A stretch of 27,085 nucleotides of DNA, taken from contig CAYOVN010000030.1 of assembly GCA_964407425.1 (NCBI GenBank), positions 1-27,085 on the forward strand. Direction: 5' to 3'. A program made the translations under genes and the position numbers. The DNA comes from JABDNZ01 sp964407425. GTDB taxonomy: Bacteria; Gemmatimonadota; Gemmatimonadetes; Longimicrobiales; Gaopeijiaceae. Shown one piece after another: positions 8,198 through 15,594 of this stretch (position 1 is the first letter of the stretch; each line of letters begins with the position of its first letter). The notes below the pieces were generated by a model that had not been told where the DNA came from, made no database searches, and saw only the letters and a program-made list of their open reading frames with translations.

Positions 8198-8809
8198 TTA
8201 GAGCCGGTAGAGAAGGGCCAGGGCCACCCCGTAGGCGATGCGTTCCACCAGCTCCTCGTCGTTTTCACGGTCTCTGAGGAGAACGGAAATAGCCGGAATT
8301 CCCCCAAGAGGAGTGTTTGAGCCGGCCAACTCCCCCAGGCCCCCCCAGGGGCTCAGGGCATATTCCAGGCCACCATAAACTGCTCCCTGAAGGATGGGAC
8401 CTCCGGGGATCCGGGGCTCGACCAGGGCGGCATAGAGGAGGCCCCGTCCAACTCCGGCGAAGAGAACGTCTGTGAGCTCCTCTTCAAGAGCCGTATCAGG
8501 TTTCTTTCCCGTGAGAACGGGTCGAACCAACTCCGCCAGGAAGGCAGCGGCTGCACCCGCCGCTCCCGCTCGAAATAGGCGGAACACGCCGGGGGCTCGT
8601 CGGCTGGGCCAGATGGCTAAGGCCCGGGCGACGATGGAACCGGCACCTGCGGTGAGGAGGGTGTTCAGGACCTTGTGGGTTTCGTTCGGGGCCGTTGTCA
8701 CGGCGGGAGTCGATTCCCCCGATCCCTCCCCCGGGTTTGCCGGGAGGTGGTTTCGGACCGTCTCTAGCGCGTACCCCACTCGGTACCAGAGATTCTCTTT
8801 CGTCTGCAT
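8198..8809 (-). CDS. Hypothetical small hydrophobic protein
   Basis: I do not recognise this 203-residue protein. The N-terminal 45 residues are polar (MQTKENLWYRVGYALETVRN). Ala/Gly-rich hydrophobic stretches follow at about 47-65, 75-95 and 112-150 (the latter includes GGPILQGAVYGGLEYALSPWG), and there is a short hydrophobic C-terminus. The pattern of small glycine-zipper-like helices suggests an inner-membrane protein, loosely reminiscent of YagU/DUF1440-type proteins, but I cannot support a family. The ATG at 8809 follows AGGTC about ten bases upstream on the minus strand. The frame is open further upstream only as a shadow of the opposite gene. It diverges from the 8855 gene across only 45 bp, so their promoters must be close or overlap. 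Confidence 0.7.
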   Translation of the reverse strand: MQTKENLWYRVGYALETVRNHLPANPGEGSGESTPAVTTAPNETHKVLNTLLTAGAGSIVARALAIWPSRRAPGVFRLFRAGAAGAAAAFLAELVRPVLTGKKPDTALEEELTDVLFAGVGRGLLYAALVEPRIPGGPILQGAVYGGLEYALSPWGGLGELAGSNTPLGGIPAISVLLRDRENDEELVERIAYGVALALLYRL

Positions 8810-8854
8810 TTTTTTATGACCTGGCGAGATGTTGGTTTCGTTAGGGTGAGGCCC

Positions 8855-11800
8855 ATGGAGCGATTTGACAAGATGGCATGTCCCAACCGCCTGGTAGTCC
8901 TGGGGCTTCTGACCCTCTGCCTGGTTGGCTTTCATACCCCGGCCGCGGCTCAAATTCCTCCGGGAGAGGAATGGCGAACGCTGGAAACGGAACATCTCAG
9001 GGTGACCTACCCGGAGGCGCTCCTTGAATTGGCACAGCGGGCCGGGCGGCGGGGGGAAGTGGCGTGGGACCATCTGGCTGAGACCTTCGTGGATCCCCCC
9101 GAAGGAAAAGTGGACCTTCTCGTCACCGATCATACCGATGTCTCCAACGGCTTTGCCCGGGTCTTTCCCTCCAACCGAATCGTCATCTTTGCCCCGCCGC
9201 CGGTGGATGGCTTTGGCCTGCCCTATATGGACGAGTGGCTCGAGCTCGTTATTACCCACGAACTGGCCCACGTCTTCCACGAGGACTATGTGGAGGGTCT
9301 CAGCGGAGTCTTCCGGGCCGTGTTTGGCCGGGCACCCCTGGAGTGGCCTTTTTTTCCAGGTGCCGCCACTCCAGGGTGGGTGGTGGAGGGTCTTGCCACC
9401 TTTTATGAATCCGAGTTCACCCAGGCTGGCCGGATAAGGGGCAGTTTTCATGAGATGGTGGTCCGGACCGCCATTCTGGAGAATCGGTTCGAGTCCATCG
9501 ACCAGACCTCCGGGGATTCCCCCATATGGCCGGGCGGCCAGCGGTACTACGTCTATGGCTCCCTCTTCCTGCAGTACCTCATGGACACCTATGGTCGGGA
9601 GGCAATGGGTGCTTTCGTGCGGGGGGTAGCCGGACAGTGGATTCCCTACCGGCTGAACTCAGCGGCGAAGGACGCCTTCGGGATCTCCTTCTCCGAGGCA
9701 TGGGAGGAATGGAGGTCGGGACTAGAGAGTCGTTTCGAGGCCCTGGTCGACTCCCTCGCGGCCATAGCTCCCCTGACCGAAGGAGAGGTTCTGACCAGGG
9801 AAGGCTACTATGCCTGGAGCCCCGAGCCCTCTCCCGATGGGGCCACCCTGGCTTTTGCCAGGGCCGACGGACGAAGCGACGCCCAGATTCGCGGAATGGA
9901 CCTCTCGACGAACGGCGAAGAGAAGCTGACTCGGACCAACAATCTCTCCCAGTTCTCCTGGACGCCGGAGGGAGGAATCCTCTTCTCCCAGCTCGACCAT
10001 GAGGACTCGTACCGGGTTTGGGGCGATCTCTTCCTCCTGGAGCCCGGTGGGGAGGAGCGGAGGCTGACCAAGGGGCTTCGTCTGGACCACCCGGATGTGG
10101 ATCCGGACGGACGCCGGGCGGTTGCCGTTCAGGAGGGTCAAGGGACGAATCGGTTGGTCCTTGTGGATCTCTCCGATGGGACCCTGGAGGGTCTGACCGA
10201 TTTCACGGAAGAAGAACTCTGGGCGTATCCCAGTTGGTCTCCAAACGGGAACTGGATCGCCGTTTCCCGATGGACTCCGGGGGCTTTCTACGACGTACTG
10301 ATTCTCGATTCACAAGGAAACGTCGTCTGGGAGGTCTCCAGAGATCGGGGTATCGACAACGCCCCTTCCTGGAGCGGGGACGGTCGATGGTTGTTGTGGT
10401 CATCGGACCGAAGCGGAATTCCCAATCTTTACGCAGTCCCGGTGGATCCGGGTTCCGGTGAGCCAGGCAGCAGGAGGCAGATAACCAATGCCCTGGGTGG
10501 GGCTGCGTTTCCCTCGGTGGATCCTGAAGGGGACTGGATCTACTTCTCATCCTACCACGCCGACGGGTGGAGGATCGAGCGAATTCCCTTCCAACCGGAG
10601 GATTGGTTCGATCCGTCTCCCCTTCATCCCAGATTCGAGCCCTCTGGGTCCGGAGGGGGGCCTATCAGTCGGCTCCAGGATCGCGCCGATGGGACTGTTA
10701 GGTCCTACAATCCCCTCCATACCCTTCGGCCAACCTTCTGGGCTCCCACCTACCGGGAAGCCGATGAAGCCGGGGGGGTAGAGGTGCTTCAACCTTCCTT
10801 CGGGTTGTTCACCTCGGGAGAGGATCTGGTTGGGCGCCACTCCTTTTCTCTTTCAGGGGCATTTTCCGGGGGCGTGGGGTCATTTCAGGGTCTGGGATCC
10901 TACTCCTACGGCGGCTTTGAAAACCCTCTTCTCAGTGTGGCTGTATCCCAGAGTTACGATGCAGGATCCGCCCCGATCACCTACGCGTTCGAGAATGGGG
11001 ACACATCCACCTTTTTCCTGGTGGAAAAGGAGCGGGCCGTCGGCCTGAGCGCTGCCTTTTTCCGCCGGAGGTCCCGGAGTGAAGCCGCATTGAGTTTGAC
11101 GGCCTCTCATATCTGGGAAGACCGTTTCCTTCTGGAAGATGACCTGAGCAAAAGCGAACGGCTCCACCTGGCCCGTCCTTCTCTGCGGTCGGCGGAAGGC
11201 CGGGTGACGGCAACCTTCGGGAATGCCCGCCGGTACTCTTTTTCCGTCAGCCCCGAGGATGGTCTGGGGTTGATCCTCCGAGGCCGGATGAGGTGGGATT
11301 TGACACTTCCGGACTCTCTCAGGGATGTAGCCGGCTATGATCGCTCCTTCCAGGACGTGATCGGGCAGTTCTCGGCCTACAAGGGCTTCAGGTGGCTTGG
11401 TTTTGGGAACCACGTCCTGGGACTCAGGGCCAGCGGAGGAGTTGGTGGTGGGGCCGGGGCCGATGCCTTCCACTTCGAGGTGGGAGGGGCTTCTGGAGGA
11501 GGACTCCCCGCCCAACTTCTGGATCTCGGCCAGCCCCTTCTCTTCCCGGTCAGAGGGTACCCGACGGCCAGCCGCTTCGGACGATATGCATGGTCGGGCG
11601 CTGCCGAGTACAGGTTCCCGATTTGGCTCGTGAACCGGGGTCCCGGACTATTCCCGCTCCACCTGGATTGGGTGAGCGGGACCCTCTTTTTTGATGCCGG
11701 CAACGCGTGGGGCCCCGAAGCGGAGGGGTTGGCCCCTTCCAATCCGAGGCTGGAAACCCTGACCTCCGCAGGCGGAGAACTCGTCGTCCGGGCCCTCCCT

Positions 11801-11899
11801 CTCTGGTTCCAGGCCATGGACTTCAGATTGGGAATTGCCTTCCCATTTTCCGGCCAAAATGGCACCCGAAGCTACCTTAGACTGGGAATCTCCTTCTAA
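8855..11899 (+). CDS. Secreted HExxH peptidase-MA-like / TolB-like propeller / outer-membrane beta-barrel fusion protein
   Basis: This is a 1014-residue protein with three parts. After a signal peptide (hydrophobic core VVLGLLTLCLVGF, cleavage near TPAAAQ) comes a peptidase-MA-like domain. It has the gluzincin motif H135-E136-L-A-H139 and a downstream Glu178 in GWVVEGLATFYESEF, likely the third zinc ligand. Residues about 319-575 form TolB/PD40-type propeller blades with repeated SPDG, SPNG and SGDGRW-type motifs. Residues about 650-1014 are rich in alternating strands and resemble the Omp85/surface-antigen barrel: FFDAGNAWG near the end and a terminal LRLGISF finishing in Phe. It therefore probably sits in the outer membrane with the protease and propeller in the periplasm. 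ATG 8855 is chosen because AGGGTGAGG lies just upstream. ATG 8816 would precede the signal peptide by 19 residues, and ATG 8873 lacks a good site. Natural substrate is unknown. Confidence 0.85.
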   Translation: MERFDKMACPNRLVVLGLLTLCLVGFHTPAAAQIPPGEEWRTLETEHLRVTYPEALLELAQRAGRRGEVAWDHLAETFVDPPEGKVDLLVTDHTDVSNGFARVFPSNRIVIFAPPPVDGFGLPYMDEWLELVITHELAHVFHEDYVEGLSGVFRAVFGRAPLEWPFFPGAATPGWVVEGLATFYESEFTQAGRIRGSFHEMVVRTAILENRFESIDQTSGDSPIWPGGQRYYVYGSLFLQYLMDTYGREAMGAFVRGVAGQWIPYRLNSAAKDAFGISFSEAWEEWRSGLESRFEALVDSLAAIAPLTEGEVLTREGYYAWSPEPSPDGATLAFARADGRSDAQIRGMDLSTNGEEKLTRTNNLSQFSWTPEGGILFSQLDHEDSYRVWGDLFLLEPGGEERRLTKGLRLDHPDVDPDGRRAVAVQEGQGTNRLVLVDLSDGTLEGLTDFTEEELWAYPSWSPNGNWIAVSRWTPGAFYDVLILDSQGNVVWEVSRDRGIDNAPSWSGDGRWLLWSSDRSGIPNLYAVPVDPGSGEPGSRRQITNALGGAAFPSVDPEGDWIYFSSYHADGWRIERIPFQPEDWFDPSPLHPRFEPSGSGGGPISRLQDRADGTVRSYNPLHTLRPTFWAPTYREADEAGGVEVLQPSFGLFTSGEDLVGRHSFSLSGAFSGGVGSFQGLGSYSYGGFENPLLSVAVSQSYDAGSAPITYAFENGDTSTFFLVEKERAVGLSAAFFRRRSRSEAALSLTASHIWEDRFLLEDDLSKSERLHLARPSLRSAEGRVTATFGNARRYSFSVSPEDGLGLILRGRMRWDLTLPDSLRDVAGYDRSFQDVIGQFSAYKGFRWLGFGNHVLGLRASGGVGGGAGADAFHFEVGGASGGGLPAQLLDLGQPLLFPVRGYPTASRFGRYAWSGAAEYRFPIWLVNRGPGLFPLHLDWVSGTLFFDAGNAWGPEAEGLAPSNPRLETLTSAGGELVVRALPLWFQAMDFRLGIAFPFSGQNGTRSYLRLGISF

Positions 11900-11913
11900 C
11901 CCGGTTTTTTGCC

Positions 11914-11942
11914 TTGACCACAATATCTAGTGGCCCTAGTAT
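11914..11942 (+). promoter_or_regulatory. Sigma70-type promoter for nrdJ
   Basis: TTGACC (11914-11919) and TAGTAT (11937-11942) are separated by exactly 17 bp, matching a housekeeping sigma promoter (TTGACA-17-TATAAT). The expected transcription start is about 11949-11950, giving a leader of about 133 nt before the nrdJ ATG. Both NrdR-like boxes fall on this promoter: one overlaps the -35 and the spacer, the other covers the start point. This is a sequence match only. Confidence 0.7.
11918..11933 (+). promoter_or_regulatory. NrdR box 1
   Basis: CCACAATATCTAGTGG is a near-palindrome matching the NrdR-box consensus (acaCwAtATaTwGtgt type). NrdR is a zinc-finger/ATP-cone repressor that senses nucleotide status and represses ribonucleotide reductase genes through paired boxes. 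This box overlaps the end of the -35 element. It matches the reverse complement of box 2 at 14 of 16 positions. Confidence 0.8.
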
Positions 11943-11949
11943 GGAGTAA

Positions 11950-11965
11950 CCGCTAGATTTTGTGG
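11950..11965 (+). promoter_or_regulatory. NrdR box 2
   Basis: CCGCTAGATTTTGTGG (reverse complement CCACAAAATCTAGCGG) starts exactly 32 bp after box 1, with a 16-bp spacer. This is the roughly three-helical-turn spacing known for tandem NrdR boxes. It lies at the predicted transcription start, where a bound repressor would block initiation. Confidence 0.78.
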
Positions 11966-11974
11966 CTTGAAGGG

Positions 11975-11983
11975 TTTTCCACA
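11975..11983 (+). promoter_or_regulatory. Possible DnaA box in the nrdJ leader
   Basis: TTTTCCACA matches the DnaA-box consensus TTWTNCACA. It lies about 25 bp downstream of the predicted nrdJ start point and in the same orientation as the box at 12050-12058. DnaA control of a ribonucleotide reductase promoter is known for E. coli nrdAB, and the same role here is inference. Confidence 0.4.
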
Positions 11984-11993
11984 CCAATGTCCA

Positions 11994-12020
11994 ACCGGCG
12001 AGGGGCTTTTCGCCGGTTTT
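11994..12020 (+). terminator. Terminator-like hairpin in the nrdJ leader (possible attenuator)
   Basis: A perfect 8-bp inverted repeat, ACCGGCGA (11994-12001) and TCGCCGGT (12010-12017), flanks an 8-nt loop. It is followed directly by three more T residues (four in total with the last stem base). It lies in the leader, downstream of the predicted promoter and 62 bp before the nrdJ ATG, so it could act as an attenuator. The T-run is short, so termination may be weak or absent. I saw no B12 box and no recognised riboswitch. Confidence 0.4.
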
Positions 12021-12049
12021 CGACGCTGAGGATTCCCCCTTTCCACCAG

Positions 12050-12058
12050 TTATCCACA
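12050..12058 (+). promoter_or_regulatory. Possible DnaA box (perfect consensus) in the nrdJ leader
   Basis: TTATCCACA is the perfect high-affinity DnaA box. It lies 75 bp after the weaker match at 11975 and about 25 bp before the nrdJ start codon. A nearby function in replication initiation is unlikely because there is no dnaA, dnaN or AT-rich unwinding region here. A cell-cycle link to nucleotide synthesis is the plausible reading. Confidence 0.45.
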
Positions 12059-12082
12059 TCGAAGCACGGGAGAGCACCGCCG

Positions 12083-14617
12083 ATGACCCGCCCTTTCCGG
12101 CCCCATGACGAGGCCTTCATCTTCGACGACCGCCTCCCGGAAGACCTTCCGACCCCAGAGCTGACGGAGAACGCCAAGCTCGTCCTCGGGAAGCGATATT
12201 TGAAGAAGAATGACCAGGGGGAAATCGTTGAGGAGCCGGAGACCATGTTCTGGCGTGTGGCCTACACCATCGCCAAGGAGGATGCCCGTTTTGGGGCCTC
12301 GGAGGCAGCGGTGGAAGAGGTCGCCCGGCAGTTCTTCGACCTCATGGTTGCTGGGAGATTCGAACCCAACTCGCCGACCCTCATGAATGCGGGCCGCCCC
12401 CTCGGGCAGCTCTCCGCGTGTTTCGTCCTTCCTGTGGACGATGCCCTCTCCAACGGGCAGAGCGGAATCTACGACACGCTGAAGTCCATGGCCCTGGTTC
12501 ATCAGTCCGGGGGTGGAACCGGCTTTTCTTTCTCCCGACTCCGGTCCACCGGAGCCACCGTTCGGTCCACAATGGGTGTGGCGTCGGGGCCGGTCTCCTT
12601 CATGACCCTGTACGATTCATCCACCGAGGTGGTGAAGCAGGGGGGCACCCGACGTGGGGCCAATATGGGGATCCTACGGGTGGATCATCCCGACATCAGG
12701 GAATTCATCACCTGCAAGGAAGACACGTCCAAGATCACCAACTTCAACATTTCGGTTGCGGTAACGGACGTTTTCATGCACTCGGTGGGGACGGAAGAGA
12801 ACTACGACCTGATCTGCCCCAAAACCCAGGGGGTCGTCGGGCAGGAAAACGCCAAAGAGATCTTCGACCTCATCGTGAATGGGGCATGGGCCACCGGCGA
12901 GCCTGGAGTCTTCTTCGTGGACCGGGCGAACCAGTACAACCCGGTACCTCACCTGGGGCCCTATGAGGCCACCAACCCCTGCGGCGAACAGCCCCTCCTT
13001 CCCTACGATGTTTGTAACCTGGGAAGCATCAATCTCGGTGGCTTCGTTCGGGATGACTTCTCCTGGGGCGACGATCCGGATACCGGTATCGACTGGGAGG
13101 GGCTCCGGCAGGTAGTGCACCTCTCGACCCATTTCCTGGACAACGTAATCGACGCGAATCGGTATCCCCTCCAGGAGATCACCGATCTGGCCCAGCGAAT
13201 CCGCCGCGTCGGGCTGGGGGTCATGGGTTGGGCGGACATGCTGGTCCGGCTTGGAATCCGCTATGACAGCCCTGAGGGTGTGGAGATGGGGCTCAAGGTC
13301 ATGGGTTTCCTGAATGAGGAAGCCAGGGTCGCTTCGGAGAGGCTGGCCGAGGTCCGTGGCGTATTCCCGGAATGGGAACAGTCCATTTGGGGGCCGGACC
13401 ATGCTTGTGCCCGGGACGGGAACGGACAGCGGGTCCGACCCGAAAGGCGCCTGCGGAACTGTAATCTGACTACCGTGGCCCCTACCGGGACCATCTCCAT
13501 TTTCGCCGGCTGCTCAGGGGGGATCGAGCCCCTCTTCGCTGTCGCTTTCATGCGGAACCAGGCCGGATCCCTCATGCCGGATGTGAATCCCGACTTCGTC
13601 AGGATCGCCAAGGCCCAGGGGTGGTATTCGGAGGAACTCATCGAGCGAATCGCCCTGGAGGGCCACGTTCACTTCCCCGGCGTGCCCCAGGAGATTCAAA
13701 ATGTGTTCGTGACCTCCCACGTCATCTCCCCGGAGTGGCACGTCCGGATGCAGGCGGCCTTCCAGGAGCATACCGACTCGGCCATCTCGAAGACCACGAA
13801 TTTCGCCAACGAGGCCGGGAAAGAGGAGGTACGGGAGATCTACGAGCTGGCCTTTTCTCTGGGATGTAAGGGTGTCACCGTTTACCGGGACGGCTCGAGG
13901 CCCGAGCAGGTTCTCTCCACCGGCAAAACGGCTCAGACCAGCGAAGATGTCGAAGCGGTGGCCCGCCGGGAGGAGCTGGAAGAGGAGTTGGCCGACGCAA
14001 GGGAGGAAATTCACCGCCTCCACGGCCAACTGGAACATGCCCACGCCGAGTTGGAGGACCGTGATCTCACCGCAGCTTCGGCTCGGAAGAAGCGGCAGCG
14101 CCCAGCCATGTTGAAGGGGCGGACGCTGAAGATGAACTCCCCCTTGGGTGATATGTACGTCACCATCAACGAAGACGACGCGGGCAGGCCCTTCGAGATG
14201 TTCTGTACCCTGGGCAAGGCTGGCGGGTCGGCCTTCGCTCACGCCGAAGCCATGGGGCGCCTCATGTCTCTGGCCCTCCGGTCAGGGGTCCCCATTACGG
14301 CTCTCCGGGATCAACTCCGGGGAATCTCCTCTGACAGAGCGGTGGGCGTAGGCCCGAACAAGGTGCTTTCTGCACCTGATGCAATTGGACAGGCTGTCGA
14401 GCGTTATCTGGAGGAACAGGCTGGAATCCAGGAAGAGCTTCCCATAGCCGTTCCCACCACCGTTCCCCAAGGCGGGGCCGCCCCCAAGGAGGCCCCCAGC
14501 TACCACGGGCTCCACGACCATTTCATGGGGAGCTGCCCGGATTGCGGTACCGGCCAGTTGGCGTTCGAAGAGGGGTGCGTGAAGTGCCACGTCTGCGGCT
14601 ACAGTGAGTGCGGCTAG
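12083..14617 (+). CDS. nrdJ: Adenosylcobalamin-dependent (class II) ribonucleotide reductase
   Basis: This 844-residue enzyme reduces ribonucleotides to deoxyribonucleotides using a coenzyme-B12-derived radical, needs no oxygen and acts in the cytoplasm. Cys300 in NPCGEQPLLPYDVC is the expected thiyl-radical residue. Cys311, eleven residues later, and Cys113 (QLSACFVLPVDD) fit the redox pair. APTGTISIFAGCSGGIEPLF marks the phosphate-binding end of the barrel. After the barrel comes a strongly charged predicted coiled coil (about 623-664), then a TSCPD-type domain and a C-terminal cysteine cluster (SCPDCGTGQ, CVKCHVCGYSECG) that likely relays electrons from thioredoxin. GGGAGAG at 12068-12074 decides for the ATG at 12083. 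The frame is open further upstream, but that part overlaps regulatory sites and looks non-coding. The stop overlaps the nitrilase start. NrdR boxes lie upstream. Confidence 0.96.
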   Translation: MTRPFRPHDEAFIFDDRLPEDLPTPELTENAKLVLGKRYLKKNDQGEIVEEPETMFWRVAYTIAKEDARFGASEAAVEEVARQFFDLMVAGRFEPNSPTLMNAGRPLGQLSACFVLPVDDALSNGQSGIYDTLKSMALVHQSGGGTGFSFSRLRSTGATVRSTMGVASGPVSFMTLYDSSTEVVKQGGTRRGANMGILRVDHPDIREFITCKEDTSKITNFNISVAVTDVFMHSVGTEENYDLICPKTQGVVGQENAKEIFDLIVNGAWATGEPGVFFVDRANQYNPVPHLGPYEATNPCGEQPLLPYDVCNLGSINLGGFVRDDFSWGDDPDTGIDWEGLRQVVHLSTHFLDNVIDANRYPLQEITDLAQRIRRVGLGVMGWADMLVRLGIRYDSPEGVEMGLKVMGFLNEEARVASERLAEVRGVFPEWEQSIWGPDHACARDGNGQRVRPERRLRNCNLTTVAPTGTISIFAGCSGGIEPLFAVAFMRNQAGSLMPDVNPDFVRIAKAQGWYSEELIERIALEGHVHFPGVPQEIQNVFVTSHVISPEWHVRMQAAFQEHTDSAISKTTNFANEAGKEEVREIYELAFSLGCKGVTVYRDGSRPEQVLSTGKTAQTSEDVEAVARREELEEELADAREEIHRLHGQLEHAHAELEDRDLTAASARKKRQRPAMLKGRTLKMNSPLGDMYVTINEDDAGRPFEMFCTLGKAGGSAFAHAEAMGRLMSLALRSGVPITALRDQLRGISSDRAVGVGPNKVLSAPDAIGQAVERYLEEQAGIQEELPIAVPTTVPQGGAAPKEAPSYHGLHDHFMGSCPDCGTGQLAFEEGCVKCHVCGYSECG

Positions 14618-15594
14618 TGAACGCAAAGCCTGATACAGTTCGGGTAGCAGTCATCCAGGCCGCCCCTCTGCCTTTCGACCGGGAAGGGACGGTGGAGAAG
14701 GTAGTCAGGATGACAGGGGAGGCCGGGGCGAACGGTGCGAAGCTGGCCCTTTTCCCTGAGGCGTATGTGGGTGGCTATCCGTGGGGTTTGGCTTTTGGTA
14801 CCGCGGTGGGGGGGAGAAGTCCCGCCGGCCGACGAAGCTGGGAGCGGTACTGGGAGGGAGCCATCGATGTTCCCGGGCCGGAGACGGATCGGTTCGCCGA
14901 GGCTGCCCGGGAGGCGGAGCTCTACCTTGCCGTGGGCGTTGTCGAACGTGACAGCACGTACAGCCGAGGGACCCTTTTCTGCACCCTCCTCTACTTCGGC
15001 CCCGATGGGACGTTTCTGGGGAAGCACCGGAAGCTGAAGCCTACCGCTTCCGAGAGGCTGATCTGGGGGGAAGGGGATGGGAGTACACTCCCGGTGATAC
15101 CTACGCCCTTCGGCCGAGTGGGTGGCTTGATCTGTTGGGAGAACTACATGCCGTTGGCTCGGATGACCATGTACGGGAAGGGCGTGGATATCTACCTGGC
15201 TCCCACGGCAGACGCCCGGGACCGGTGGCAATCGACCCTGCAGCATATTGCGTTGGAGGGCCGGTGTTTTGTTCTGGGGTGCAACCAGTACATGACGCGG
15301 GACATGTATCCGGAGGACCTTGAAATCAAGGACGAGCTGGAGGCCTGGCCCGAGGCTCTATGCAGGGGTGGGAGCGCCGTCTACAGTCCCGCCGCCGACT
15401 GCTTGGCCGGACCTCTTTGGGATCAGGAGGGGGTCCTATACGCCGACCTGGATTTAGGGGAGATCCCGAGGGGGAAGTTCGATTTCGATGTCACCGGACA
15501 CTATGCTCGGCCTGATGTGTTCCACTTCTGGGTCGATGAGGAGCCCAGGTTCCCCGTTGAGCTCGATGAGAACCTGGAGGACCATGGGAGTTAG
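14608..15594 (+). CDS. Nitrilase (carbon-nitrogen hydrolase superfamily)
   Basis: This 328-residue protein has the Glu-Lys-Cys triad of the nitrilase superfamily: Glu51 in FPEAYVGGYPWG, Lys142 in KHRKLKPTASERLIW, and Cys176 in GGLICWENYMPLAR. The CWENYMPLAR and KLKPTxxERxxWGxGDGS forms are those of true (branch 1) nitrilases, which turn nitriles into carboxylic acids and ammonia, rather than of amidases or NAD synthetase domains. Cyanide-degrading relatives share these motifs, so the substrate is open. The start is GTG 14608, overlapping the end of nrdJ by ten bases. GTG 14617, overlapping by one base, is an equal alternative, and neither has a clear ribosome site. Its stop overlaps the stop of the opposite-strand phosphatase (TTAG). 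Coupling to nrdJ is unusual and has no obvious metabolic logic. Confidence 0.93.
   Translation: MRLVNAKPDTVRVAVIQAAPLPFDREGTVEKVVRMTGEAGANGAKLALFPEAYVGGYPWGLAFGTAVGGRSPAGRRSWERYWEGAIDVPGPETDRFAEAAREAELYLAVGVVERDSTYSRGTLFCTLLYFGPDGTFLGKHRKLKPTASERLIWGEGDGSTLPVIPTPFGRVGGLICWENYMPLARMTMYGKGVDIYLAPTADARDRWQSTLQHIALEGRCFVLGCNQYMTRDMYPEDLEIKDELEAWPEALCRGGSAVYSPAADCLAGPLWDQEGVLYADLDLGEIPRGKFDFDVTGHYARPDVFHFWVDEEPRFPVELDENLEDHGS

Noticed and set aside
12050..12058. Replication origin suggested by a perfect DnaA box
   Set aside because: Only two boxes, no AT-rich unwinding region, and no dnaA, dnaN, gyrB or parAB nearby.
11960..12082. 41-residue N-terminal extension of NrdJ (TTG 11960 or ATG 11987)
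   Set aside because: It overlaps NrdR box 2, a DnaA-box match and a hairpin, lacks a ribosome site and family similarity; GGGAGAG supports ATG 12083.
11966..12082. Cobalamin riboswitch in the nrdJ leader
   Set aside because: The leader is only about 133 nt and no B12-box-like sequence is present, so a cobalamin riboswitch is unlikely.
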